DNA of 64,000 nucleotides from Streptomyces flaveolus (GCF_014648815.1 NZ_BMRV01000007.1:248001-312000); one strand, 5' to 3'; shown: positions 39,456 to 47,527, counted from the stretch's first letter. Notes: a model not told the origin generated them from the letters alone. Made by a program: numbers and translations.

Positions 39456-40853
39456 ATGACGGAAATTCTTGTGCAGGTGGGTACGGAGGAGAAGGTTCCT
39501 CCGGTGAGCAGGGTGGTGGAACACCCGGCGTGGCCCGTGCTCAAGGATGCCGTGGAGCGGATCCGGCCATGGCAGTCCAAGGACGGGTCGATCGACTTCG
39601 ACGCCGAGGGCGCCCCGGACCGTACCGCCGCCGAAGAGGCCGTGAGCCGTGTCGCCGAGGCCGTGCGCGAGCTGTCCCCGCTGCTGCCGCACGACAGCGC
39701 CTACCACGAGGCGCTCGTGAAGGACCTCGGCCGCTGGGCCGACGGCGGCTTCCAGGTGCCCGACTTCCTCGACTCGCTGCTGGCCTTCCAGCCCGCCGCG
39801 AACCGCGCGGACGGCCTCCAGCACCTGGTCGTCTTCCCGATGTACACGCAGAACGGCAACCCGGACCGCAACCTCGAGGCGGTCGTGCTGCGCATGGTCT
39901 GGCCCGACTGGCTGGCCGAACTGGAACGCACTCGCTACGACAACCCGCTGTTCTGCGGCATCACCTTCGAGGACTTCACGGCCGGCTACGACACCAACTC
40001 GGCCGTCCTCTTCCCGGAGACCATCGCCGTGCGCGAGGCGCCGGAACGCTTCTCCTGGGGTGGCATCTTCTGCGACCGCGAGGCCGCCCGCTTCCGTCGC
40101 GTCACCGACGCCGCCGTCGACATCCTGGGCCTCGAACTGCCCGAGGACATCGCCGCCATGGTCCACGACCAGAAGCGCTGCGAGGAGGCCTTCGTCCTGT
40201 GGGACATGGTCCACGACCGCACCCACAGCCACGGCGACCTGCCCTTCGACCCCTTCATGATCAAGCAGCGCCAGCCGTTCTGGATGTACGGCCTGGAGGA
40301 GCTGCGCTGCGACCTCACCGCCTTCAAGGAGGCCGTGAAGCTGGAGGCCGACGGCGTCCCGCAGGCCCGTGACGTGCAGTACGCGGTGCTCTTCGACCGC
40401 ATGTTCCGCTTCCCGGTCACCGGCGAGCGCGTGCGCAACTACGACGGTCTCGGCGGCCAGCTCCTCTTCGCGTACCTGCACAAGCACGACGTCGTCCGCT
40501 GGACGGACAACAAGCTCTTCATCGACTGGCAGCGCGCCCCGCAGGTCACCAACCAGCTGTGCGCCGAGATCGAGACGCTCTACCGCGACGGCATCGACCG
40601 CCCGAAGATCGTGCACTGGTTCGCCGGGTACGAGCTGGTCTCCACCTACCTCGCCCCGCACCCGGGCTCGAAGTGGGCCAAGGGCCCCGACGCCCTGGAC
40701 CTGACCCTGCCGCCGCGCAAACTCGTCGATGACGTGCTTCCGGACGAGTTTCCGCTGAGCATGTTCTACGAGGCACTGTCCAAGAAGCTCAAGGGCGTGA
40801 TCGCCTCGACCCGGGGCATCACCAGGGACGGCGCCGAGCGGGCCGCCGCGTGA
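39456..40853 (+). CDS. DUF6421 family protein
   Basis: The 465-residue protein has no recognised enzyme motif. It resembles the family DUF6421, which in my memory recurs in Streptomyces beside this SDR and threonine aldolase. It contains many His, Asp, Glu and Trp residues in the central part: MVHDRTHSHGDLPFDPFMIK near 253, WGGIFCDREAARFRRV, and FWMYGLEELRCDLTAFKEA near 275. The HDRTHSHGD cluster looks like a metal-binding site, so a metal-dependent enzyme is possible. ATG 39456 with GGAGG 7 bases upstream is clear. The stop overlaps or adjoins the SDR gene, indicating one operon. It is cytoplasmic with no signal. Confidence 0.8.
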   Translation: MTEILVQVGTEEKVPPVSRVVEHPAWPVLKDAVERIRPWQSKDGSIDFDAEGAPDRTAAEEAVSRVAEAVRELSPLLPHDSAYHEALVKDLGRWADGGFQVPDFLDSLLAFQPAANRADGLQHLVVFPMYTQNGNPDRNLEAVVLRMVWPDWLAELERTRYDNPLFCGITFEDFTAGYDTNSAVLFPETIAVREAPERFSWGGIFCDREAARFRRVTDAAVDILGLELPEDIAAMVHDQKRCEEAFVLWDMVHDRTHSHGDLPFDPFMIKQRQPFWMYGLEELRCDLTAFKEAVKLEADGVPQARDVQYAVLFDRMFRFPVTGERVRNYDGLGGQLLFAYLHKHDVVRWTDNKLFIDWQRAPQVTNQLCAEIETLYRDGIDRPKIVHWFAGYELVSTYLAPHPGSKWAKGPDALDLTLPPRKLVDDVLPDEFPLSMFYEALSKKLKGVIASTRGITRDGAERAAA

Positions 40854-40912
40854 ACGACGGCACGCACGTGCGGGAACAGACTCAGCAGGTACAGGCGCGG
40901 GAGGCGAGGACC

Positions 40913-41659
40913 ATGGGGAACGGGGCGCTCGAGGGCGCGGTGATCGCGGTGGCCGGAGCGGGCGGACCCGCCGGGCGGGCCACACTGCTGCGGCTCGCCG
41001 AGGCGGGCGCGACCGTGGTCGGCTCGGACAACGACCCGGAGCGGCTGGCGGAGGCGGTGGACGCGGCGCGCTACGCGCACGGCGGCGCCACGGTCACCGG
41101 GGAGACCGTCGACCTGCTCGACCTGGACTCCGCCCGGGCCTGGGCCGACCGCACCGAGAAGGAGTTCGGCCACGTCGACGGGCTGGTCCACCTCGTCGGC
41201 GGCTGGCGCGGCAGCCAGACCTTCACCAAGACCGACCTCGGCGACTGGGACCTCCTGGAGAAGCTGCTGGTGCGCACCGTGCAGCACACCTCCCTGGCCT
41301 TCCACGAGGCGCTCCAGCGCAGCGACCGCGGCCGCTACGTCCTGATCAGCGCCGCGGGCGCGTCGCAACCGACCGCGGGCAACGCCGCGTACTCGGCCGC
41401 CAAGGCCGCCGCCGAGGCGTGGACGCTGGCCATGGCGGACTACTTCCGCAAGGCGGGGGGCGAGCAGGGGCCGACCTCCGCGGCTGCGATCCTGGTGGTC
41501 AAGGCGTTGGTGCACGACGCGATGCGCGCCGAGCGTCCCAACGCGAAGTTCGCGGGCTTCACGGACGTCAAGGACCTGGCCGAGGCGGTCGCCGGAGTCT
41601 GGGAGAAGCCCGCCGCGGAAGTGAACGGAAACCGTCTGTGGCTGACCGAGAAGCCGTGA
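40913..41659 (+). CDS. Atypical SDR family NAD(P)-dependent oxidoreductase
   Basis: The 248-residue product has a Rossmann start VIAVAGAGGPAGRATLLRL (the usual TGxxxGxG reads AGAGGPAG) and the acidic VDLLDLDSARAWADR. LISAAGASQP contains the Ser position, with NAAYSAAKAAAEAW bearing Tyr and Lys. A clear family fold but a substituted cofactor motif suggests altered NAD(P) use. ATG 40913 is favoured by GGAGG 8 bases upstream; an alternative GTG at 40850 would overlap the DUF6421 stop (GTGA) and add 21 residues. Its stop overlaps the threonine aldolase start (GTGA). It should act with both neighbours on a common metabolite. Confidence 0.84.
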   Translation: MGNGALEGAVIAVAGAGGPAGRATLLRLAEAGATVVGSDNDPERLAEAVDAARYAHGGATVTGETVDLLDLDSARAWADRTEKEFGHVDGLVHLVGGWRGSQTFTKTDLGDWDLLEKLLVRTVQHTSLAFHEALQRSDRGRYVLISAAGASQPTAGNAAYSAAKAAAEAWTLAMADYFRKAGGEQGPTSAAAILVVKALVHDAMRAERPNAKFAGFTDVKDLAEAVAGVWEKPAAEVNGNRLWLTEKP

Positions 41660-42726
41660 ACCCACCGAAGACCGACGCGCGTCGCCATCACGACCCCGGG
41701 GTCCGCGGATTCGCCAGCGACAACTACGCCGGCGCCCACCCGGAGGTGCTCGCCGCCCTGGCCCTGGCCAACGGCGGGCACCAGGTCGCGTACGGCGAGG
41801 ACGACTACACGGCGAACCTCCAGCAGGTGATCCGCAGCCACTTCGGGCCGACGGCCGAGGCCTTCCCCGTCTTCAACGGCACCGGCGCGAACGTCGTCGC
41901 GCTCCAGGCGGTCACCGACCGCTGGGGCGCGGTGATCTGCGCCGAGAGCGCGCACATCAACGTCGACGAGGGCGGCGCCCCCGAACGCATGGGCGGCCTC
42001 AAGCTGCTCACCGTCCCCACCCCCGACGGCAAGCTCACGCCCGACCTGATCGACCGGCAGGCGTACGGCTGGGACGACGAGCACCGGGCGATGCCGCAGG
42101 TCGTCTCGATCACCCAGAGCACCGAACTCGGCACGCTCTACACGCCCGACGAGATCCGGGCCATCTGCGAGCACGCCCACGCGCACGGCATGAAGGTGCA
42201 CCTGGACGGCTCCCGGATAGCCAACGCCGCCGCCTCTCTGGACGTCCCGATGCGGACGTTCACCAACGCGGTCGGCGTGGACCTCCTCTCGCTCGGCGGC
42301 ACCAAGAACGGCGCGCTGTTCGGCGAGGCGGTCGTGGTCCTCAACCAGGACGCCGTGCGCCACATGAAGCACCTGCGCAAGCTGTCCATGCAGCTCGCCT
42401 CGAAGATGCGCTTCGTGTCGGTGCAGCTGGAGGCCCTGCTCGCCAAGGACCTGTGGCTGCGCAACGCCCGGCACGGCAACGAGATGGCCCAGCGCCTGGC
42501 CGAGGGCGTACGCGCCGTGCACGGCGTGGAGATCCTCTACCCCGTGCAGGCCAACGCCGTCTTCGCCCGGCTGCCGCACGAGGTGAGCGAGCGCTTGCAG
42601 AAGCGGTTCCGCTTCTACTTCTGGGACGAGGCCGCCGGCGACGTGCGCTGGATGTGCGCCTTCGACACCACGGAGGACGACGTGGACGCGTTCGTCGCCG
42701 CGCTCAAGGAGGAGATGGCGCGCTAG
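41656..42726 (+). CDS. Low-specificity L-threonine aldolase family (PLP fold type I)
   Basis: The 356-residue protein has the threonine aldolase signature: RGFASDNYAGAHPEVLAAL at 17-35, FNGTGANVVALQA near 73 binding the PLP phosphate, VHLDGSRIANAAASL near 181 with the Asp that holds the pyridine nitrogen, and LSLGGTKNGALFGE near 211 with the Schiff-base Lys217. It should cleave L-threonine or a related beta-hydroxy amino acid to glycine and an aldehyde. GTG 41656 overlaps the SDR stop by four bases, so it is translationally coupled. The SDR could oxidise or reduce the aldehyde or a 3-hydroxy product; DUF6421 is the unknown third partner. Confidence 0.92.
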   Translation: MNPPKTDARRHHDPGVRGFASDNYAGAHPEVLAALALANGGHQVAYGEDDYTANLQQVIRSHFGPTAEAFPVFNGTGANVVALQAVTDRWGAVICAESAHINVDEGGAPERMGGLKLLTVPTPDGKLTPDLIDRQAYGWDDEHRAMPQVVSITQSTELGTLYTPDEIRAICEHAHAHGMKVHLDGSRIANAAASLDVPMRTFTNAVGVDLLSLGGTKNGALFGEAVVVLNQDAVRHMKHLRKLSMQLASKMRFVSVQLEALLAKDLWLRNARHGNEMAQRLAEGVRAVHGVEILYPVQANAVFARLPHEVSERLQKRFRFYFWDEAAGDVRWMCAFDTTEDDVDAFVAALKEEMAR

Positions 42727-42774
42727 AAGACGCCACTCGGTTGATGCATAGGTATGCGGTCACCTGAAAAGTCA

Positions 42775-42804
42775 TTGACTGACGGGTGATCGCGTTCCTA
42801 TGCT
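42775..42804 (+). promoter_or_regulatory. Promoter of a probable leaderless transglutaminase-like mRNA
   Basis: TTGACT (42775-42780) and TATGCT (42799-42804) are 18 bp apart. The ATG follows 8 bases after the -10 with no ribosome-binding site, so transcription is expected to begin at or beside the start codon. Confidence 0.65.
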
Positions 42805-42812
42805 CTGGCGTC

Positions 42813-43385
42813 ATGGAGCTCATCCAGCAAACCCCTGACCTGTCCGCCTACTTGGCTGCCGACGAGGCCATCGACCATGACCACCCGTATGTACGGGAAG
42901 TGGCCGGACGCCTCGCGAAGGAGGCGGAGGACTCGTATGCCTATGCGCGACTGGCATTCGAGTTCGTGCGCGACACCATCCCGCACTCACAGGACGCCGG
43001 GGACCCGCGCGTCACCTGGCGCGCCTCCGACGTCCTGGAGCAGCGCACCGGCATCTGCTACGCCAAGGCGCACGCGCTGACGGCACTGCTGCGCGCCGAG
43101 GACATCCCGACCGCCCTGTGCTACCAGCGCTTCGACGTGGTGCACGGGCTGGTCGCCGTACGGTTCAACGGGGCCTGGCACCGCCAGGACCCGCGCGGCA
43201 ACAAGCCCGGTGTGAACGCTCAGTTCTCCCTGGGGCGCGAGCAACTGGCCTTCGTGCCGGACCGCGAGGCGGGCGAGGCGGACTGTCCGGAGCTGTACGC
43301 GGCCCCGCATCCGACCGTGCTGGCCGTGCTGCGGGCGGCCACCGACCGTGCGCACCTCTGGGAGACGCTGCCCGCCGCCCTCTGA
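42813..43385 (+). CDS. Transglutaminase-like (cysteine peptidase fold) protein
   Basis: The 190-residue cytoplasmic protein has the transglutaminase-like triad. Cys82 lies in RTGICYAKAHALTALLRA, His111 in DVVHGLVAVRFNG and Asp126 in RQDPRGNK. It resembles the small bacterial family near COG1305. Such proteins can be peptidases, amidases or cross-linking enzymes; the natural substrate is unknown. Its length is compact and no signal peptide is present. The gene seems to be transcribed alone from a leaderless promoter. It is convergent with the PlsC gene, 10 bp away. Confidence 0.86.
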   Translation: MELIQQTPDLSAYLAADEAIDHDHPYVREVAGRLAKEAEDSYAYARLAFEFVRDTIPHSQDAGDPRVTWRASDVLEQRTGICYAKAHALTALLRAEDIPTALCYQRFDVVHGLVAVRFNGAWHRQDPRGNKPGVNAQFSLGREQLAFVPDREAGEADCPELYAAPHPTVLAVLRAATDRAHLWETLPAAL

Positions 43386-43395
43386 CGCGCCCGGC

Positions 43396-44124
43396 TCAGT
43401 GGGCCTCGGCCGTGCGCAGCTGCTCGGGCGTCGGTGCCGTGCCGCCCAGGTGGGCCGGCATCCACCACGTGTCGTCGGCGCCCTTGGGGCGTACCGGGTA
43501 GGCGCGCTGGGCGGCCTCCAGGAGCTCCTGGACGCGCTCGCGCAGGCGGCGGGTGATGGCGCCCGCGTACTGGTCGCGGGGGGCCTCCAGCGCCTCGCCG
43601 ACCCGGATGGTGATCGGGGTGTGGCTGCGCTTGAAGTTGCGCGGGTGTCCCTTGGTCCACAACCGCTGCGTGCCCCAGACCGCCATGGGTACCAGCGGGA
43701 CGCCTGCCTCCTGGGCCAGGCGCGCGGCGCCGGACTTGAAGCTCTTGAGCGTGAACGACTCGGAGATCGTCGCCTCCGGGAAGACCCCGATGATCTCGCC
43801 GGACCGCAGGGAGTCCAGGGCGTGCGCGTAGGCGGCCTCGCCCTGCTTGCGGTCCACCGGGATGTGCTTCATCCCGCGCATCAGGGGACCGGAGATCCGG
43901 TGCCGGAAGACCGACTCCTTCGCCATGAACCGGACCAGCCGCTTCTGCGGCAGCGCCGCCAGGCCGTCGAAGATGAAGTCCAGGTAGCTGATGTGGTTGC
44001 TCACCAGCACGGCGCCGCCCGAGCGCGGGATGTTCTCCGATCCCTGGCAGTCGATCTTGAGATCCCACACCTTGAACAGGGTGCGGGCGAGACCGATCAC
44101 CGGGCGGTAGACGAGTTCTGCCAT
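43396..44124 (-). CDS. 1-acyl-sn-glycerol-3-phosphate acyltransferase-like (PlsC family)
   Basis: The 242-residue protein has the acyltransferase signatures: NHISYLDFIF with the HX4D catalytic pair at 44/49, FRHRISGPLMRGMKHIPVDR (the GxxxIDR-like block), FPEATISESFTLKSFKSGAA near 114 and VPLVPMAVWGT. It should transfer an acyl group to a lysophospholipid on the inner membrane face. The N-terminal helix is weakly hydrophobic (PVIGLARTLFKVWDL). Upstream, AGCCGTA and TACGGCT at 44184-44201 form an inverted repeat with a 4-base spacer, a possible lipid-responsive operator. Confidence 0.9.
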   Translation of the reverse strand: MAELVYRPVIGLARTLFKVWDLKIDCQGSENIPRSGGAVLVSNHISYLDFIFDGLAALPQKRLVRFMAKESVFRHRISGPLMRGMKHIPVDRKQGEAAYAHALDSLRSGEIIGVFPEATISESFTLKSFKSGAARLAQEAGVPLVPMAVWGTQRLWTKGHPRNFKRSHTPITIRVGEALEAPRDQYAGAITRRLRERVQELLEAAQRAYPVRPKGADDTWWMPAHLGGTAPTPEQLRTAEAH

Positions 44125-44183
44125 GGGCGGGTCGAACCCTTCCTTGTCTGCCTGGGAAGGGAGCTCCCAGTCGAAAGTTACGC

Positions 44184-44201
44184 AGCCGTAGGTTTACGGC
44201 T
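44184..44201. promoter_or_regulatory. Inverted repeat upstream of the PlsC-family gene
   Basis: AGCCGTA (44184-44190), GGTT, TACGGCT (44195-44201) is a perfect 7-bp inverted repeat about 60 bp upstream of the acyltransferase ATG. A further perfect palindrome, GGGAGCTCCC, lies at 44159-44168. Confidence 0.45.
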
Positions 44202-44381
44202 TGTCGAGATCGTGCCCCAAGAACGGCCGGGGTACCAGCCCTGGTGCCCGGCCGTGGCGTAATCCTCATCACGTCATCGGCCGCCGGTCGGCCGAAACGC
44301 TGGGGCGGAGCGGGAATCTTCGCCCGCCCCCGGGCGCTGGACCTGGGGACGACCGGACCGGGGCGCCCGCGTGGCGTGCCC

Positions 44382-44762
44382 ATGAAAGGCCGCGAAAGCG
44401 GCGGAGCGGGAGACGTGCGAGTGGGCGGGCGGAACGACGGAGAGCGGCGCGGAGGCCCGCGCCTGGACGCGGCCGACCTGGGGGCGGAACTGGGTGCGCG
44501 CGCCACGCTCGTGCAGTTCTCCAGCGCCTTCTGCGCCCCCTGCCGGGCCACCCGGAGGGTCCTCGGCGAGGTGGCGGGCATGGTTCCCGGCGTCGCCCAC
44601 GTCGAGCTGGACGCCGAGGCGCGGCTGGAACTCGTCCGCGCGCTGGGCGTGCTCAAGACCCCGACCGTGCTGGTCCTCGACGCCGACGGCCGTGTCGTAC
44701 GGCGGGCCGCCGGCCTGCCGCGCAAGGCGGACGTGATCGCCGCCCTGGGGGAGGCGGTGTGA
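44382..44762 (+). CDS. Thioredoxin family protein
   Basis: The 126-residue product has a thioredoxin fold with the redox motif CAPC (51-54) in VQFSSAFCAPCRATRRVL, the cis-Pro strand LKTPTVLVLDADGRV and a GLPRKADVIAALGEAV end. The CAPC dipeptide differs from CGPC of thioredoxin, so redox potential and partner may differ. The start is uncertain: ATG 44382 lacks a ribosome site, and GTG 44421 has GGGAG 8 bases upstream and may be preferred, leaving a shorter N-terminus. It has no signal peptide. It lies 146 bp before the flavin reductase and 257 bp from the divergent PlsC gene. Confidence 0.85.
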   Translation: MKGRESGGAGDVRVGGRNDGERRGGPRLDAADLGAELGARATLVQFSSAFCAPCRATRRVLGEVAGMVPGVAHVELDAEARLELVRALGVLKTPTVLVLDADGRVVRRAAGLPRKADVIAALGEAV

Positions 44763-44908
44763 TCATCATTACGCCCCCGGTGAGGCGTTCTCCACAGCTT
44801 CCAGATCCCGGGACGTATTTGACTGTGTGTGCCAACCGTCGTCAGCCTGCCCGTATGCCTTCGCTCCCCTCTCCCCGGACCGAGGCGCACGGCGGAAGGA
44901 CAGCCCGC

Positions 44909-45421
44909 ATGCCGGCCACACCCGATCTCGCCGCGCCCCGGACCGCCGCGGGCGGTGACCTCCTGCGGTCGGTCTTCCGGCGGCACGCGGCGGGGGTGGC
45001 GGTGATCACCGCGCGCGGCGACGCGGGCCCGGTCGGCTTCACGGCCACCTCCCTCACCTCGGTCTCCGCCGAGCCGCCACTGCTCTCCTTCGGGATCGGC
45101 ACCGGTTCCTCCAGCTGGCCCACGGTCTCCCGGGCCGAGTACGTCGGCGTCCACCTGCTCGGCGAGCACCAGCAGGAGCTGGCCGCCACCTTCGCCCGCA
45201 GCGGCGCCGACCGCTTCGGCGCGCCCACCGTCTGGCGCGAGGGCCCCGAGGGCGTCCCCGTGCTGGACGACGTCCTCGCCTGGCTCGTGTGCCGGGTCGT
45301 CGGCCGCGTCCCCGCCGGGGACCACCGCATCGTGCTGGCCGAGGTGCTGCTCGGCGACCCGTCGGGCACCGGCAGCCCGCTGCTGTACCACCAGGGACGC
45401 TTCAGCGGCCTGCGCGACTGA
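44909..45421 (+). CDS. Flavin reductase family protein
   Basis: The 170-residue protein has the FMN-binding split-barrel fold of flavin reductases. Seen are FRRHAAGVAVITARGDAGPV, the GFTATSLTSVSAEPPLLSFG motif near residue 44 that binds flavin, and VHLLGEHQQELAATFARSGA with the FG of RFGAPT. It can pass electrons from NAD(P)H to FMN or FAD and is often a partner of monooxygenases, none of which lies here. ATG 44909 has GGAAGGA 8 bases upstream; an alternative start at 44854 is possible. It is close to the thioredoxin gene but likely not obligately coupled. Confidence 0.9.
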   Translation: MPATPDLAAPRTAAGGDLLRSVFRRHAAGVAVITARGDAGPVGFTATSLTSVSAEPPLLSFGIGTGSSSWPTVSRAEYVGVHLLGEHQQELAATFARSGADRFGAPTVWREGPEGVPVLDDVLAWLVCRVVGRVPAGDHRIVLAEVLLGDPSGTGSPLLYHQGRFSGLRD

Positions 45422-45510
45422 GCCCTCTCCGGCCCCCTTCCGCGTCCGTCCGTCTCCTCCTGCGGAACGGTCGAGTTCCGGTTACGCTGCGTTGCGAAGG
45501 TCACAGTTCA

Positions 45511-45526
45511 AAGCGCTTGCTTAGCG
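45511..45526. promoter_or_regulatory. AAGCGCTTGCTTAGCG box upstream of etfB
   Basis: AAGCGCTT (45511-45518) is an 8-bp palindrome continued by GCTTAGCG, giving the overlapping symmetry typical of TetR-type operators in actinobacterial acyl-CoA metabolism, by memory. It lies about 85 bp upstream of the possible -10 box TATGCT (45609-45614) of etfB. Confidence 0.45.
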
Positions 45527-45541
45527 GGAAGGAACTGGGTG

Positions 45542-45553
45542 TACTGACGAGTA
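45542..45553. promoter_or_regulatory. TACTGACGAGTA inverted repeat upstream of etfB
   Basis: TACT-GACG-AGTA is identical to the element at 13362-13373 ahead of the GH127 gene. It lies 109 bp upstream of the etfB start and 15 bp after the AAGCGCTTGCTTAGCG box. Confidence 0.45.
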
Positions 45554-45610
45554 ATGTTCCGGGTGGAAGCGCGGGTCGCCCCGACCGGAATCGGCCGCTT
45601 GAGGCGCCTA

Positions 45611-45632
45611 TGCTGCCTGCAAGCAGGCAGCA
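45611..45632 (+). promoter_or_regulatory. Hairpin in the etfBA leader
   Basis: TGCTGCCTGC (45611-45620), AA, GCAGGCAGCA (45623-45632) is a perfect 10-bp dyad. It overlaps a -10-like TATGCT (45609-45614), so it could be an operator or, if transcription starts upstream, a leader hairpin 20 bases before AGGAGAG. Confidence 0.5.
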
Positions 45633-45662
45633 CTGAAATGACGATGCAGTAGGAGAGCCGGC

Positions 45663-46451
45663 GTGAGCTTGAGGATCGTTGTCACTGTGAAGTACGTGCC
45701 CGACGCCACTGGCGACCGGCACTTCGCCGATGACCTGACCGTCGACCGTGACGATGTGGACGGTCTGCTCTCCGAGCTGGACGAGTACGCGGTCGAGCAG
45801 GCGCTGCAGATCTCGGAGAACTCGGACGACGACGTGGAGATCACCGTCGTGACGGTGGGCCCGGAGGACGCGAAGGACGCGCTGCGCAAGGCGCTGTCCA
45901 TGGGCGCGGACAAGGCGATCCACGTCGAGGACGACGACCTGCACGGCACCGACGCCATCGGCACCTCCCTGGTCCTGGCCAAGGCGATCGAGAAGGCCGG
46001 CTACGACCTGGTCGTCTCCGGCATGGCCTCCACCGACGGCACCATGGGCATCGTCCCCGCGCTGGTCGCCGAGCGTCTGGGTGTGCCGCAGGTGACGCTG
46101 CTGTCCGAGGTGTCCGTCGAGGACGGCGTCGTCACGGGCCGCCGTGACGGCGACTCCGCCACCGAGCAGCTTCAGGCGTCGCTGCCGGCGGTCGTGTCGG
46201 TGACCGACCAGTCCGGCGAGGCCCGTTACCCGTCCTTCAAGGGCATCATGGCGGCCAAGAAGAAGCCGGTTCAGTCCTGGGACCTGTCCGACCTCGACAT
46301 CGACGAGGACGAGGTCGGTCTCGAGAACGCCTACACGGTCGTGGAGTCGGCGGCTCAGCGTCCGGCGCGCACCGCGGGCACCATCGTCAAGGACGAGGGC
46401 GAGGGCGGCAAGCAGCTCGCCGAGTTCCTCGCGGGCCAGAAGTTCATCTGA
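45663..46451 (+). CDS. etfB: Electron transfer flavoprotein subunit beta
   Basis: The 262-residue protein has the ETF-beta signature: MSLRIVVTVKYVPDATGD, the AMP-binding segment DGLLSELDEYAVEQALQI, VTVGPEDAKDALRKALSMGA and the characteristic GMASTDGTMGIVPALVAERL. The recognition-loop region VSVTDQSGEARYPSFKGIMA docks acyl-CoA dehydrogenases. With EtfA it passes electrons from flavin dehydrogenases to the ETF-quinone oxidoreductase. GTG 45663 follows AGGAGAG. It is the first gene of an operon with etfA (54-bp gap). The two candidate operators upstream suggest fatty acid-responsive control. Confidence 0.96.
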   Translation: MSLRIVVTVKYVPDATGDRHFADDLTVDRDDVDGLLSELDEYAVEQALQISENSDDDVEITVVTVGPEDAKDALRKALSMGADKAIHVEDDDLHGTDAIGTSLVLAKAIEKAGYDLVVSGMASTDGTMGIVPALVAERLGVPQVTLLSEVSVEDGVVTGRRDGDSATEQLQASLPAVVSVTDQSGEARYPSFKGIMAAKKKPVQSWDLSDLDIDEDEVGLENAYTVVESAAQRPARTAGTIVKDEGEGGKQLAEFLAGQKFI

Positions 46452-46505
46452 GCCCCGGATTCGCGACCGCCCCTCACATCTCGCAAGCAGGAGAGAAGAA
46501 GTCCC

Positions 46506-47468
46506 ATGGCTGAAGTTCTCGTCTACGTCGACCACGTGGACGGCGCCGTCCGCAAGCCCACCCTGGAGCTGCTGACCCTCGCCCGCCGTATCGGCGAGCC
46601 CGTCGCCGTCGCCCTGGGCAACGGTGCCGGTGACACCGCCGCCGCCCTCGCCGAGCACGGCGCGGTCAAGGTCCTCACCCACGAGGCCGCCGAGTACGCC
46701 GACTACCTGGTCGTACCGAAGGTCGACGCCCTCCAGGCCGCCGTCGCCGCCGTCTCCCCGGCCGCCGTGCTGGTGCCGTCCTCCGCCGAGGGCAAGGAGA
46801 TCGCCGCCCGTCTGGCGTTGCGCATCGGCTCCGGCATCATCACCGACGCCGTCGACCTGGAGGCCGGCGACGAGGGTCCGGTGGCGACCCAGTCGGTGTT
46901 CGCCGCCGCGTTCACCACCAAGTCCCGCGTCTCCAAGGGCACCCCGGTCATCACGGTCAAGCCGAACAGCGCGGCCGTGGAGGCGGCCCCGGCCGCCGGT
47001 GCCCTCGAGGCCCTGTCGGTCACCTTCTCCGACGCCGCGACCGGCACCAAGGTCACCTCGCGCACGCCGCGCGAGTCGACGGGCCGTCCGGAGCTTACCG
47101 AGGCCGCGATCGTGGTCTCCGGTGGCCGTGGCGTCAACGGCGCGGAGAACTTCGCGATCATCGAGGCGCTCGCCGACTCGCTCGGTGCGGCCGTCGGTGC
47201 CTCGCGCGCCGCGGTGGACGCGGGCTGGTACCCGCACACCAACCAGGTCGGCCAGACCGGCAAGTCCGTCTCGCCGCAGCTGTACATCGCCAACGGCATC
47301 TCCGGCGCGATCCAGCACCGGGCCGGCATGCAGACCTCGAAGACGATCGTGGCGGTCAACAAGGACGCCGAGGCCCCGATCTTCGACCTGGTCGACTACG
47401 GCGTCGTCGGCGACCTCTTCGACGTCGTCCCGCAGCTCACCGAGGAAGTGAAGTCCCGCAAGGGCTGA
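46506..47468 (+). CDS. etfA: Electron transfer flavoprotein subunit alpha
   Basis: The 320-residue protein has an N-terminal ETF domain (AEVLVYVDHVDGAVRKPTLE) and the C-terminal FAD-binding signature. GRGVNGAENFAIIEALADSL, AVDAGWYPHTNQVGQTGKSV, LYIANGISGAIQHRAGMQTS and VNKDAEAPIFDLVDYGVVGD are all present. It binds FAD and pairs with EtfB. The ATG follows GGAGAGAAG. A perfect 16-bp terminator stem lies 22 bp after the stop, so the operon is etfBA only. Confidence 0.96.
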   Translation: MAEVLVYVDHVDGAVRKPTLELLTLARRIGEPVAVALGNGAGDTAAALAEHGAVKVLTHEAAEYADYLVVPKVDALQAAVAAVSPAAVLVPSSAEGKEIAARLALRIGSGIITDAVDLEAGDEGPVATQSVFAAAFTTKSRVSKGTPVITVKPNSAAVEAAPAAGALEALSVTFSDAATGTKVTSRTPRESTGRPELTEAAIVVSGGRGVNGAENFAIIEALADSLGAAVGASRAAVDAGWYPHTNQVGQTGKSVSPQLYIANGISGAIQHRAGMQTSKTIVAVNKDAEAPIFDLVDYGVVGDLFDVVPQLTEEVKSRKG

Positions 47469-47489
47469 GCATCCCGCCTCACCCGAGGC

Positions 47490-47527
47490 CGAGGCCCCCG
47501 CGACCCTCCCTGGTCGCGGGGGCCTCG
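47490..47527 (+). terminator. Intrinsic terminator of etfBA
   Basis: CGAGGCCCCCGCGACC (47490-47505) and GGTCGCGGGGGCCTCG (47512-47527) form a perfect 16-bp stem with loop CTCCCT. It lies 22 bp after etfA and isolates the operon from the next gene. Confidence 0.9.

Noticed and set aside
43220-45391. 723-codon minus-strand frame covering several genes
   Set aside because: It is composed of shadows of the transglutaminase-like, PlsC, thioredoxin and flavin reductase genes, in the wrong frame or strand.
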